DNA of 64,000 nucleotides from Leucaena leucocephala. Taxonomy: Eukaryota; Streptophyta; Magnoliopsida; Fabales; Fabaceae. The stretch spans positions 12,852,001 through 12,916,000 of the forward strand of contig CM073550.1 in the NCBI GenBank assembly GCA_037074615.1, in the 5' to 3' direction. A program made the position numbers and the translations under genes. The notes under the pieces are model-generated. The model was not told the origin of the DNA. It was given only the letters and a program-made list of their open reading frames with translations, and ran no database searches. Shown here one piece after another: positions 11,671 through 23,040 of this stretch (position 1 is its first letter; each line of letters opens with the position of its first letter).

Positions 11671-14400
11671 TGACAGACTAATCCAAATTCAGACTAAGAT
11701 ACCATATCAGAAACACAGGACAAAAACATGATGCAATATGATTATATGACGAAATTGTCATTTCTATATGAATGGGACTTGATTAGTATTAATTAATTAA
11801 CCTGCAAAATGGGGGGTTTCTCTGATGTGAATTTTGCAGTATTTTCATGTTGGTATTCTTCAGCGTTTTTGTATATGTTTCTGGGGTTTGAATTTAAATT
11901 TGTGGATGGGGGGATAATTAATGTGGATGTAGTTGACTTTGTCCTATCGTTTCTGCGTCTTATGTATGGTGCAAAAAAAAAAAAAGAAGAGGTGACATGT
12001 CTTCTAAATAAATAAAAAGGATCTTTGATTCTTTCTTCTTTCTTTATAGTTCTTGATGTCTTTTTAATGATGGTATCTGCCTGCTGATACAGTGAAAAGT
12101 GCTTTAGGTCAACGTCAGCTTACACGGTGGGCATAAGTAAGCAAGAAGAGAAAGCAAATAATAGTTTTTTTTTTTTTTTGGATTACAGTAAGGACAAGTT
12201 TTATATATAAAAAGGTTAAGGTAAATTCAATATTTTAAATATTTTGTATATGTGTTAAGGATCATAAGATAATGTATAGTAGTTTTCATATGCACATATT
12301 GTCTTAAAGTAATTTATAGTATACCCAGTATTTTAAAATGTTTTTTTAGATATGCCTAGTATTCTAAAGTATTTTCTTAAGTTTGTCTAATGTTTTAAAA
12401 TAATTTGTAGTATAATTTTATCCTCAATTATTTAAAATAATACAATCTTATCTATACTAACAGAATTATTAACTTTGACTGTTACATTCAGCTCTATTTT
12501 GATCTTAAAAAACTTAACTTGACAAGATGACTTAGTTCTTCTAAATTCTTTTAGTGTCCATACTTTTTTCTTTCTCATTTTTTTTCCTTTATTCATTCGT
12601 TCTGTCTTAGATTCTCTCCCTTCTTCACCTGAACTCTTTATTTTCTGGATAAATACTAATTTATTATCCATAATTTTGAACAATATTAAAAAGAAGATCA
12701 TAAATTATTTTACTTGGTAGCTAGAAATGTACAATGAAGAAGAAGAAAGAAAATTTGAACAAAATTAAGAAAATAAATAAGGAATAAGGTATTATATATT
12801 TTAAGGTATATATTGATAAAATATTTTAGGGTATTGAATATATTATAAATTATTTTAGGATATTAAACGAATTTAAAAAAAATATTTTAGGGCGTTGGAC
12901 ACACTGAGAAAATGTTAATTTTTGTTCTAGAATTTTGAACAATATAAAAAGAAGGCTATAAATTATTTTACTTGGTAGCTAGAAATGGGTAATAAAGAAG
13001 AAAAAAGAAAGTTTGAACAAAATAGAAGATCTTGAATTATGTTTTTATCTATAGATATTGAAAAATTTAAGAAAATAAATAAGGAAAAATATATTATATA
13101 TTTTAAGACATACACTTAAGAAAATACTTTAGGGTACTGAGCGTATCATAAATTATTTTAGGATACTAAATATATTTAAGAAAATGTTTTAGGGTAATGG
13201 GCACACTAAAAAAATATTTCAAAACATTAGATACATTTAACAAAATATTTTAGAACACTGAATGCACCATACATTATTTTAAAATATTAGCCACATGAAA
13301 TATTTTAGATTGCAACTTAACTTCGATATAATAGTTGGCTGGTTTGTCATTTTAATATATTATTCTGATATGACATTTTAAAAAGAATTAATAAATGATG
13401 TAGAGCTCAATAGTAAAAGTAAAATTGATGATAAAAAAATTTTCCTTAGTATTTAGAAATATTTTTGCATTTTGTGATGAATTTTATAAAATTTTTAAGC
13501 ATCAGTAATGACTCATGAGCACTACAGGATTTTTACTGGACTGAATTTCAAAAAATGATGATTAAAAGTTATAAAAAAATATTACAAACTCACTAAAAAT
13601 CTTAAAGTGTATTCCCATGCAAAGAAACTAAAGCAAACTGCTGAGAAAATAAATGAACTTCAACCAGCTGAGAAAATAAATTAGAATTTGGTTTAACTAG
13701 TTTTGTACCATTAATATAGACAAAAGGCCTAAGGCATGTTAAACTAGGTGAGTATTATCTTTAAATCATTTTTATATTATTTATATTTTTGTTCTTATTT
13801 TTTTCTTAAATTAAGTCATCATATAGTCTATATCTAGTGAAGTCCCAAGATACAAGTGACTTGGCTCCTTTTTTTTTTTTCCTGAGTCAAATTATATCTA
13901 TTTTATTTCTATTTTTATAAAAAAAATATCCTATTAAATATACCGTTAATCTATATTATTAGGGAGACTTCATCTCTGCATCATACGTTTAACAATAATA
14001 AACCAATTTAATTTCCACTGTAAATTGGAATTACTCTGAGATATAGATATTTAAATTTTTCATGATGATATTAATAACTGATAATTATATAAAAAAATTA
14101 GTACAAAGTTATACATGCAATTTGAAATTTCTATTATTTTATATGAATAGTTATTGCCTTATTGGGATTGGAAATAGTTCTGAAATATTTGTAGGGTCCT
14201 TCATTTAAAAATTGATCCGAAAATAATAAAAATATATTCTCAAAAATTCTCATAAGTTAAAACTACTTACTAGTATTAGAAAATCACTTAAAAAAACAAT
14301 TCTCTAAACCCGAAATTTCAAAGCTAACGACGACGTTTTATTTGTCGGTTTCACATATTGTAAGTTCATCACACTTTCTAAAGCTGAAGATCCTGGGGCC
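11671..14400. other. Intergenic region with inverted and tandem AT-rich repeats
   Basis: Downstream of the DUF7870-type gene there is no supported coding region. 11809-12015 is open but lacks any recognisable domain and probably belongs to the 3' UTR and beyond. 12190-13320 is built of inverted and tandem monomers (separate entry). 13330-14330 is plain AT-rich sequence. Confidence 0.5.
12190..13320. repeat. Foldback-like repeat cluster
   Basis: The segment is made of many copies of a roughly 50-bp monomer around the words AAAATATTTTAGGGTA and TATAAATTATTTTAGGATA. Copies at about 12200-12430 are inverted relative to those at 12780-13310, giving long imperfect terminal inverted arms. A block of about 220-260 bp (12672-12890) is tandemly repeated at 12931-13200, both containing ACTTGGTAGCTAGAAATG. 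The architecture resembles a foldback-type non-autonomous DNA transposon, but I could not define a target-site duplication. Confidence 0.55.
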
Positions 14401-14462
14401 GAAATATAAAAAAGCAGAAAATCCAGATGTTCTCACAGAAGAAATCTGTGCAAGTTCAAAAG

Positions 14463-15735
14463 GTGACATTTTCGACAATCCTGCTCACATTTTTATTCAA
14501 TTTCATGCTTTGGTTTCCTGATCTCCGTAGTGTGTTTCCATGAAGAATTTGGGCTGCCAAGCAATTTATAGGGTTTTAATCTTGATTTGGTTTTTGGGGG
14601 AGGTCAAATTCGTTATTTCGGATTCATTATGAGGAACATTGATGATTGATCCATACATTTGAAAAATCTGTAATTTTCTTGTTCAGTTTCTCCCTCTTTG
14701 AAATTCTCTGCTTGCATTGAGATCAATAATTGAGTGATATGAAGTGTTGCTCCAGAACTCCCTTGTTGTTTGGATACATGGTTATATTTTATCTGGTATG
14801 ACTTACGTGGCCTACTAATTTACTCTCACTAGAAGGCAACCGATAATTATTAAATATGTTTAACTGATGTAGTGTAAATTAGTAGTCTTCATCTGTTAGT
14901 ATAAAAATTTAGAAGCTGCAAATATTTTTGGAAGAAGAAACTGAATGGAAGTGGAAGATTCATGGACTGGTTATTTAGAAATCTAGTTGTGAGCTTATTA
15001 GTGTCACCAATCACGGCATATAAAGGTTCTTAAGTTACTGTTTTGAATTGTTTCTGATGTACTGTTACGGTTTCTTTGGTCATTTTAAATGATTTGGGGT
15101 TTCCAGTAGTTTAGAGGTTACATGGATATTGACTTGGGTTCTACTAATGATCAATTTGCACTTCAGATTGATTATTTTTTTAACCCGTTCTCTGGATTTT
15201 CCTTTCTTTGTTTTTCTCTCCCAAATATCACTTTCTCCCTACCTTAATACTCTTTTTGCATCTTGCATTCATCAGTATAAAATATAAAATCTGTAGAATG
15301 TTGCACTATTCACAAGTTTATGGTTCTTCTCGGGTTCCTTGCAACTTTGTTTTTTATTTTTAAATATTTTTTCTCATATTTAATAGGATTTAAATGTTAG
15401 AAAGATGAGTATGATATTTGAGAAACTTTTATGTTATTGTCTCTCCTATATGTTACTCTTTGTGAAGCCATAATTTTGGATAAACCTTGTACTGGCCATG
15501 TGTTGCAATACTTTTGTCATGTCGTCCATCAAAGCAAAATACTCTCTTCCCTTTTAGACCTTGATATTTGATGTGTGATTTCTTGACTCGGGGGTATCCT
15601 GTTTATTTTGGGCAATGTTTTATGTCGCAAGAATTGAAACTGAGACCATTATTCTTGAAAATGTGCTATTATTTGTATTTATCATGCTACTGATTCTGAT
15701 GATCAATTCTCTCTGATTATCTTTATCTCCTCCAG
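14463..15735 (+). other. Probable 5' UTR intron of OST4
   Basis: Begins GTGACA and ends CTCCAG, and is T-rich throughout. There is no coding sequence within it in the sense direction. The leader exon would lie at roughly 14300-14462. The boundaries are inferred from splice-site consensus only; other donors in the leader are possible. Confidence 0.45.
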
Positions 15736-15745
15736 GAAGTAAGAG

Positions 15746-15859
15746 ATGATTGATGATCAAGCCTTGGGATTTATTGTCAACTACATTGGCATTTTCATTT
15801 TTGCGTTGGTTATAGCATATCATTTGGTTACAGCTGACCCAAAATATGAAGGCAGCTAG
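15746..15859 (+). CDS. OST4: OST4, oligosaccharyltransferase small subunit
   Basis: A 37-residue ORF starting MIDDQALGFIV, followed by a single hydrophobic helix (about residues 9-30, NYIGIFIFALVIAYHL) and ending TADPKYEGS. This is the organisation of OST4, the mini-subunit of the ER oligosaccharyltransferase that transfers glycans from dolichol-PP to Asn of nascent proteins and stabilises the catalytic STT3 subunit. Its length matches the eukaryotic family (about 36-40 residues). The ATG lies 10 nt after a good acceptor (CTCCTCCAG ending 15735), so the whole CDS sits in the last exon behind a long leader intron; a plausible donor is AAAAG|GTGACA at 14462/14463. Neighbours are unrelated. Confidence 0.9.
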   Translation: MIDDQALGFIVNYIGIFIFALVIAYHLVTADPKYEGS

Positions 15860-16113
15860 ATACTTTGAATTTTGAGCTTTAATGAAGACAGATGGTTGGA
15901 GTTTGTTGACTGGTATATTAGATCAGTTTTATAACTTAAACGTTGATGAATAAATTTTGAATTTTTCCTACCTTAAGCCTTGTGTTATCTATATGTCTTC
16001 TTTTCCTTCTCTCTACTGATCTTGACCATCATTCCATCACTATATGCCAATTTTGGTTATAGGAACTTTTGATTGCCCTGCACGAAATGCTCTGTGCTGT
16101 GAAGTTAGTTATA

Positions 16114-16386
16114 CTACTTCCGGTCTTTAATATAAAAATTAAATAATTAATTTGGATATATTAAGGAAGTTAATTATATTAGTTATTTGTAACAAATATA
16201 CTTTGATTTTTCTAAAATGTCATTTTTTATCATGACTATCCTTAAATGAAAATCTCTTAATGTATGCAATCAATAGGAATACTTTAAGGAAAAATTATAA
16301 ATTTAGAGGATAAAGTGGATTGGGATCTTATATTTAGGATCAAATCTAACCATTCAACTAGCTCTTATATTAAAGACCAGAGAGAG
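16114..16386. mobile_element. Stowaway-like MITE
   Basis: 273-bp element with terminal inverted repeats, CTACTTCCGGTCTTTAATAT on the left and the complement of ATATTAAAGACCAGAGAGAG on the right, flanked by TA dinucleotides at 16112-16113 and 16387-16388. The ends match the Stowaway pattern (CTCCCTCCGTCC with a TA target). A second, degenerate relative follows at about 16410-16680. Confidence 0.75.
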
Positions 16387-16689
16387 TAATAACTATGAAA
16401 GTAAAGGACTACTTTCGATCCTTAATGTAAGAATTAGATAACTATATTGCAAAGATTAATAAAGTAAGTTAAGTTATTTATAAAAAAAATTGAGTTGGTT
16501 TTTCTTAAAATATATTTTTTAACCATTTGCATTGGAACTATCCCTAATAGAAACCCTCTTAATATACATAATCAATAGAGATAGTTTAGAGAAAAATTGT
16601 AAATTTAGGAGACAAAATGAATTAAAGTCTTATATTTAGAATTAAAATAAACCTTATAATTAGTTCCTTCTACATGATATGCTCTGTTC

Positions 16690-17370
16690 TGTCTCATGGA
16701 ATTGCACAGTTTTCTTGGTGCGTCTGTGCATATTGTGCCTATATTGCTACTTTCCAGAATTACAATAAGCTCAGCCCATTACCAGTTTGGACTTTGGCTG
16801 TTTTAACAAATAAGCCAACCTGAGTATGAGCTGCAAGCTGAAGTTGGGTATCCATTTTGAAAAGATTTTATACTAGAAGAGTAGAAGCGTGAATATAGCT
16901 TTTTTTTTTTTTAGAATTGAGAAAGCAGTAGCAGGACATTAAACCAGGCTTTATAGCCAGAAATCTGCAATAAAGTGCTCATGTTTGAGGTGTCTGTCCA
17001 CAATGTAAATGCTTGAATTGTTGGTAAGTTGCGGCTCATATTTGCAGTGTTAAACTTAGGTGTGTTGAAGTCCTGTTGTTGTTTTGGCCAAAAGAAGTTT
17101 CCTCTCTCTCTCTCTCTCTCACTCATCTGGATCCAAGTCCTGACTGGGAAAATGTAGCACTATCTGTGATTTTAGACTCTGTATGTCTATGTGTTATTAT
17201 ATGCAAGCCTTCATAGAATGTGTTTAATTATTTCTGTATAAAATTGTAGGCAAATACTCTCAACTATGTCTCAGTCCCTTTTAGAGATTTTAGAAATTAG
17301 AAAATGCGATTTTCATCTGCTAGACCTGGCACTTTATAAGATTGCTGCTTCACACGTGCATGAAATCCAC

Positions 17371-17410
<40 letters not shown>

Positions 17411-17662
17411 TCATCACTCATACAACAATGTTCACGAGAAACAACGAAAACAGATTGGACACAACCAGGTTCTGCGTGATCAACTCCAAGAGCTACAGGA
17501 GAAAGAAAGAATGAAAGAAAGAAAGAAAGAAAGAAAAGCAGAGAAGTAAACATGAAGAGCAAGCTTGTACTGAGAGTCATTTTTCTGCAGGTAAGTATTC
17601 ATGCAAGGTAGAGAATGCCATGGAGAAGTCCACAGAGGAACGACAAAGTTACCGAATTACCC
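16690..17662. other. Intergenic, microsatellites
   Basis: No supported gene on either strand. It holds a CT run at 17101-17120, an (AT)n run at about 17373-17406 and GAAA repeats at 17505-17536. It lies downstream of the proline-rich gene on the minus strand and so contains its 3' UTR. Confidence 0.5.
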
Positions 17663-17944
17663 TCATGGGGTAGTAGTGGTTGAGGCAGGTGGGGAGAAGG
17701 ACGGAACATTGGGAACAAAGGGTGTGTTGGGAATATTGAAAATTGGTGGAGGCAATCTGTATTCAGGCCACTCAGTTATAGGTGGAAGAGGAGGAAACTT
17801 AAAGCTACCAAAACCAGGAATTGATGGAGCCAGAAGTTTTCTGTTGCCAATGGCTTCAACTCTGCAGATGCTGCAGAAAGACACAGCAATGAAGAGAGCC
17901 ATGATAAGCAAACGGGTAGAAGAAGAAGAAGAAGAAGAAGCCAT
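17663..17944 (-). CDS. Small secreted proline-rich protein
   Basis: 93-residue ORF. A serine run, MASSSSSSSTR, precedes a hydrophobic core (LLIMALFIAVSFCSI) with a likely signal cleavage after VEA (about residue 31). The mature part is rich in P, F and T: FPPLPPITEWPEYRLPPP, then NIPNTPFVPNVPSFSPP and a Thr tail. It resembles plant cell-wall or extracellular proline-rich small proteins; no enzymatic motif is visible. The GAA/TTC run at 17921-17943 encodes the Ser tract and may be length-polymorphic. A good TATA box lies about 120 bp upstream. The overlapping plus-strand frame is its shadow. Confidence 0.75.
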   Translation of the reverse strand: MASSSSSSSTRLLIMALFIAVSFCSICRVEAIGNRKLLAPSIPGFGSFKFPPLPPITEWPEYRLPPPIFNIPNTPFVPNVPSFSPPASTTTTP

Positions 17945-18060
17945 TTGGGTATGAAATCTGGTTGATGAAAAGCAGAGATGGGAAGAAAAGTTAAGATTTT
18001 TAACCCAAAGGGAAAGTCTGAGGATTGGTTATGGTGGTGAGGCAAGAACCCTGCTCTTTG

Positions 18061-18070
18061 TTTTTTATAG
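18061..18070 (-). promoter_or_regulatory. TATA box of the proline-rich gene
   Basis: On the minus strand this reads CTATAAAAAA, 117 bp upstream of the start codon. It implies a short leader of roughly 85-95 nt. Confidence 0.6.
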
Positions 18071-18079
18071 GCTAACTTA

Positions 18080-21040
18080 GGAGAGCTTTGCTAAGAAAAT
18101 TTTGCATTATTAACGACATATGTCGGCTAAATTAATTATAAAGAGAACACGTATGCCCATTGAGTAATGAAAACTTTTACATACGCCTGATTTAAAATAA
18201 TATTATATTGAATCAATTATAAATAAGCATGCAACAATGTCAAAAACATTTTGTGTGCTGATGTTATATGTTTACTTTGTAATTGATTTGATCTATTAAT
18301 ATTTGTAAATTGAGCGTATGAAAGAACTTATCAATCAAGTACACTTTTTAGTAGATTCAATACATTTTAATATCTTTCAAGAATTAATTGAATGAATCTA
18401 ATATAATTGTCAAAAAATATCTTAAAAAAATATTTATTTCAAGTATTACAAAAACAGTTCACTTTTTCCGATGAATTTCTGAGGGTATCTTCAAGTCATT
18501 TTGACCTTAAAATTAATCTTTTTCAAGACTTGAAATGCATTAAAAGTTTTTACATCTCTCAACATGTGAGTTTTTGAGATATGAACTTGTGTTGTCTTTT
18601 TTATATGAGTAAAGTCGCTACTACCTTAACCAACTACTACTCATGTTGATTATAAAAGATTGAACTGAAGGGTTTATGACCTATATACTCACTTGGTCTT
18701 TTTTATAAACAATAACTATTTAAATTATGTAAATCAAAATATTAATTAAAATTAGTTAAAATCAATAAATGAGTTAGAAATATAATTTATTTTTTAAATA
18801 TACTCTTATGTATGAGGATATTGGATGAGAGAGAAAGAGTAGAAAAAGGGATGAGAGATAATAAGTGAAAAAGAGATATGTAATTAATTGGAAGTAAATA
18901 TAGAAAAAATATATTAAATTTTTAGATAAATACAAATTGTTATTTATATATAAAATTACTTTTATAAAAGAGAATATTACTTAAAATAAAGATAGGAGAA
19001 AATATTATTTAACTTTATTTAAATGATACCTAAAATTATAAATAGAATTAAATTTATAAGCACGTGAAATCTCACGTGACTAAAGTATAACAACATTAGT
19101 GCCATTTAACTGCTAAAAGAATGATGCTACTTTATAACTAATGGTGCCGCTCAGCAGCAAAAGTTATAAATGCCGTCAAATGTAGGTGAGCATTGGCGGT
19201 GTCCCGGTGGGTGCATAGAATTATTATTCTTATTCACTGCAAAACGTTCCTTTGTCAGAAACAGTTGCAAAACAGACCCATCATTCACTGAAAATGGTTC
19301 TTTATTTTTATATTACATCAAGGTTTATATAGATTCAACGTATATCTTTATTAAAATTAGTATATAATTTTAAAATTTAAAATATATATATAATAAATTT
19401 ATAAGTTTGTCTAATAAAAGAGTTTTCATAATAGTAAAAATCTTTTTAATTAGCCATATTTGCCTTCTTGCCTCCAAACATTTAAAAAGAGTAAAAAAAA
19501 ACAGAGAAAGTGTCTGTTAAAAATTTGGATAGAATGAATGTCTTTAAAATTAAAATATAAAATTGAATTAATTAATTTATTGATATTAATAAAATTAACA
19601 AAGCTGGTTATTTGTTATGCAAAAATGTGTGTCATTTTTTAAAATATCTCTTTTGTGGAAAAGGAAAAGAATACAACTCTTTTAATGAGTATTAAATATG
19701 TAACACAAAAATCAAGAAGAACTATGAAATCAAAGGGGATAAGTTAAGAAAAAAATATTAAATGAGAGAGAGAAAGAAAATTGGACTTCTATATATTTAT
19801 GATTGAAACAAATTTATCAACTTGACCTTATATTTTAAATAATTTTTCTATGGGGAATCAAGATATTAGAATTCTTTTTCGAGATCCCTTACCTTATGTT
19901 GTTTTTACCATTTCTATAGAATCTCTAATTAAATTTAATTTTGCTTTTAGTTCTATTTCTTTTAGTTCATTTTTACCCTTGTTAGAATCATCTTATAATT
20001 TAATAGGAGTTACTGTCGAAAATATAATGTAATTTTTTGACAAAACTGTGCAAATAACCCTTCACAGTTGATTATTCCGTTATTTTACCAACAAAGTATA
20101 ATATGTTTTGACCAAATATCTCTTTAAACTTTATATGTATTGATGTTATCTTGTTTAGTTCATGAGAAAAGAGAGTAAAATATTTTTATTTTGACAATTT
20201 TACTCTCATCAAAATTAATTGAATATATAGTAATAATACATAATTAAAATATTTTATGGGTATAATAGTAATATCATACCAAACTATTACATTTTCCCTC
20301 CAAATCCCCTATTTTTGGATGGAAGGGGAGAGGACAGATCTAAATAAATAATATTAGAAGTCAAATAAGGAAAAATGAGTAAATTCCTCCCCTCTCCTCC
20401 CCTCCATTTCACTCCATTCCATTTTACTCATATCATAAACACCCTAATAGAAGAGGATAGAGTTAAAGAATATGATTATAGTGCTTAAAGAAAAATATGT
20501 TATAATAAATAATTTTATTAATCTAATCAAATTAACTAAATATTTTATATATTTAAAATTTGAAAAGTATTATTTAATAGAAAGTGGACAAATTAGGGCA
20601 TAAAAGTCATTATAAAAATGTAAAAGTTTAGGGGATTTATTGCAAAGTTATAAGAGATTAGGAAAGTTATTTGCATGTAAAATCAAACTTCATGAGAAAT
20701 ATATATAATTTAACCTTTTTATTTTAGTTTGATGTTTTATAAAAGGTTGACATTTTGACACATATATAATAAACTTTATAGTAGGGTATGTATATAATAA
20801 ATGGTTAGATAATGAAAATGAAATTTATTGGTAAAACTATATTTGTAAGTCGAATTAAAATAATTAAGGGGAAGTAAGAGTCTTTTGTCGTCATGGTATA
20901 ACAAAAGCAATTAAATCAAATGAAACAAACCCACATAAGAAAAGTGCAAGTGTGTACCTACATAATGACTCTAAACCATTAATCCCAAAATCTTCCACAA
21001 GAAATTCAAATGACTCAAATAATTTCAACATACATATATT
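18080..21040. other. AT-rich intergenic stretch
   Basis: No supported gene. Short open frames at 19170-19367 and 19850-20032 have no recognisable domain and no context. A C-rich/polypyrimidine patch occurs near 20390-20430. Confidence 0.5.
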
Positions 21041-21043
21041 ATA

Positions 21044-21562
21044 CTCCTTTCAGTTCTAAATATGAAAACTAGTTGGATAGTGATTTTGATCCTAAATTTA
21101 AAATTTTAATTTATTTTATCTTCTAAATTTATAAAGTTTTTTAAATTATTCTTATCGATGCTATGTACTACTTCCTGTCCTAATTATAAGAGTTAGCTAT
21201 TTTTTTATATATATTAAAAAAATAAATTAGTTAATTATAATAAGAGTTAATTGATTAATTTGGATAAACTGAGGAATATATAATATAAATTTATGTTGAA
21301 TAGTTAAATTTGGTCATAATTAAATAATTTATTTAGTTTTCTTAATCTGCTTAAAAAAGTCAACTAGCTTTTATAATTAAAATTTGTTGAAGTATTAATT
21401 AAAGAGAGTTTTATCAATGAGGAAATGATTAAATGAGATATTGTTTTTAAAAAAAAATACATGCTTATTACATAAATAACTAATTTAATTAATTTTTTAA
21501 TATTTTTAAATTAATTATCTAATTAATATATTTAGAAATCAGAATAAGATGGATGGAAGGAG
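21044..21562. mobile_element. Stowaway-like MITE with a nested second MITE
   Basis: The outer element runs from CTCCTTTCAGTTCTAAATAT to the inverted end GATGGATGGAAGGAG, with TA on both sides (21042-21043, 21563-21564). Inside it sits an inner 225-bp element, 21168-21392, starting CTACTTCCTGTCCTAATTAT and ending with inverted sequence before TA, also TA-flanked. Confidence 0.65.
21168..21392. mobile_element. Inner Stowaway-like MITE
   Basis: 225 bp. The left end is CTACTTCCTGTCC and the right end is the imperfect inverted complement (AATTTGTTGAAG). It is flanked by TA at 21166-21167 and 21393-21394 and inserted into another member of the same superfamily. Confidence 0.65.
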
Positions 21563-22229
21563 TATAGGTTTCCACCAAATCTTTTCGGTTAATAAGAGAT
21601 GCATGTCATAAAGGCGCAAAATCAATAGGAAATGTTATTGATTTAAGCCTAAGCTTTTTTTTTTTGGGACAAAAAACGATATGATGGTAGTAATAAATTA
21701 GGAGCTTAAAATTATTGTTGGAGATAGTACGTAATTACTGAGTTGGTCATATATATATGGGTTAGGTTAGGTTGAGTTGCCACGTAGATCTCTTATATGC
21801 AACATGCGTTATTGCCGGAGGAATTGTTAGGTGTATCTTCATTTCATATAAATTATATTGATGCATCTAATCAATATAAATTAGAGTTAATATAGTTGGT
21901 CCTTCAAATTTAGTCTCTCGAATTTTTTCTTTATAAAATATTAATATTTATAATTTAATAAAAAAATTAATCATTTTGATTTTTAAAGAATCAAAATTGA
22001 AATTCAGACAAAATTAAAAGACTAAAGATTATATTCAACCCATAAATTATTGTATATTGGTATGTAATATAAGATGCTTTCTCATTATTATTAAGAAAAG
22101 TTTTTCTATAAGCCCTTATAATTTATCTCAACTTTAAGTTAGGTTTCTACAATTTATTTGTTTGAATTAGGTCTTTATTATTTTATTCCATAATTGTAAT
22201 TTATAACTTCTATAGAAAATTCAAAATTC

Positions 22230-23040
22230 TCTCAAGAGGGTTCCCATATTCTCTCTCTCTCTCTAAAAGTATTCCTTCTTCACCATTATGTAGGAGTCTT
22301 TCAATGTTTCCATCGACTAAGTTGCCAGCGTCGCTCTCCCCAACACTTGTTGGGAGTGTTGGGGAAGGTATGCCCGACGTCGGTGTACGTTTTGTGGGGG
22401 GTTAGGGTTTCTCTTTGGTGTGTGAGTTGTGGTGGCCGGGGATGGATCTGTGGGACGACAATAGTGGGGAAGAAGGAGGGTTTAGAGACGGAAAGGTTGA
22501 AGGCTTCGCTACTATGGACAAACGATTGCAGATGAGATGGTGAATATCGAGTTTCAAGGTTTTTCCTTGACGCTCTCACTCTTGTAAGTCCTCTGATTTC
22601 AACATTTCCGATCTATTTGGGTTGGCAATGGCTTTTGGAGGCTTGGCATAGATCTAGCGATGTCTAATTGGGACATGTTTGTTGGTACCTTTTAGTGTTG
22701 TAGTTGGCTAACATGTTGTCGGTGTTGGCTCTCTTCGATCGGCCCGTGACTGTGATCATGTGGTTCTTGTGAAACTGCGCTTAGGATAACAATTATGGTT
22801 CTAAAAGGGATGGGATCAATGGGGTGGTTCTGAACCCTCATCCCTTGTTTTAGCTTGTTTATCGAGGTTTCTATGTCTTTTATGGCATCCATTCCAGCAG
22901 TGGTAGCGTGGCTGACTTCCTGTTTGCTTATCTAGGTTAGGGTTTATATTGGTGTTTTTTCTTGTATTGTTTGATATTAGGGTTTTGTGGTTTTTTTCAA
23001 TAACCTTTTGAACAACGAAGGGTTTGAGAACTTTTTCTAA
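22230..23040. other. GC-richer island of unknown origin
   Basis: An 800-bp patch with markedly higher GC than the surroundings and no intact gene. It starts after a CT microsatellite (22251-22264). A hairpin with a 10-bp stem, CCCCAACACT / AGTGTTGGGG, lies at 22339-22365. A short minus-strand frame (22692-22892) begins MDAIKDIETSINKLKQ, which is coiled-coil-like, but no family is recognisable. It may be a relic of a mobile element or of a captured gene. Confidence 0.4.

Noticed and set aside
17601..17954. 117-codon plus-strand frame
   Set aside because: Antisense to the secreted proline-rich ORF, which has a signal peptide, promoter and typical composition.
19850..20032. Possible organelle-derived insertion because of its even, stop-poor composition
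   Set aside because: I could not match the translation to any plastid or mitochondrial gene, and it is short.
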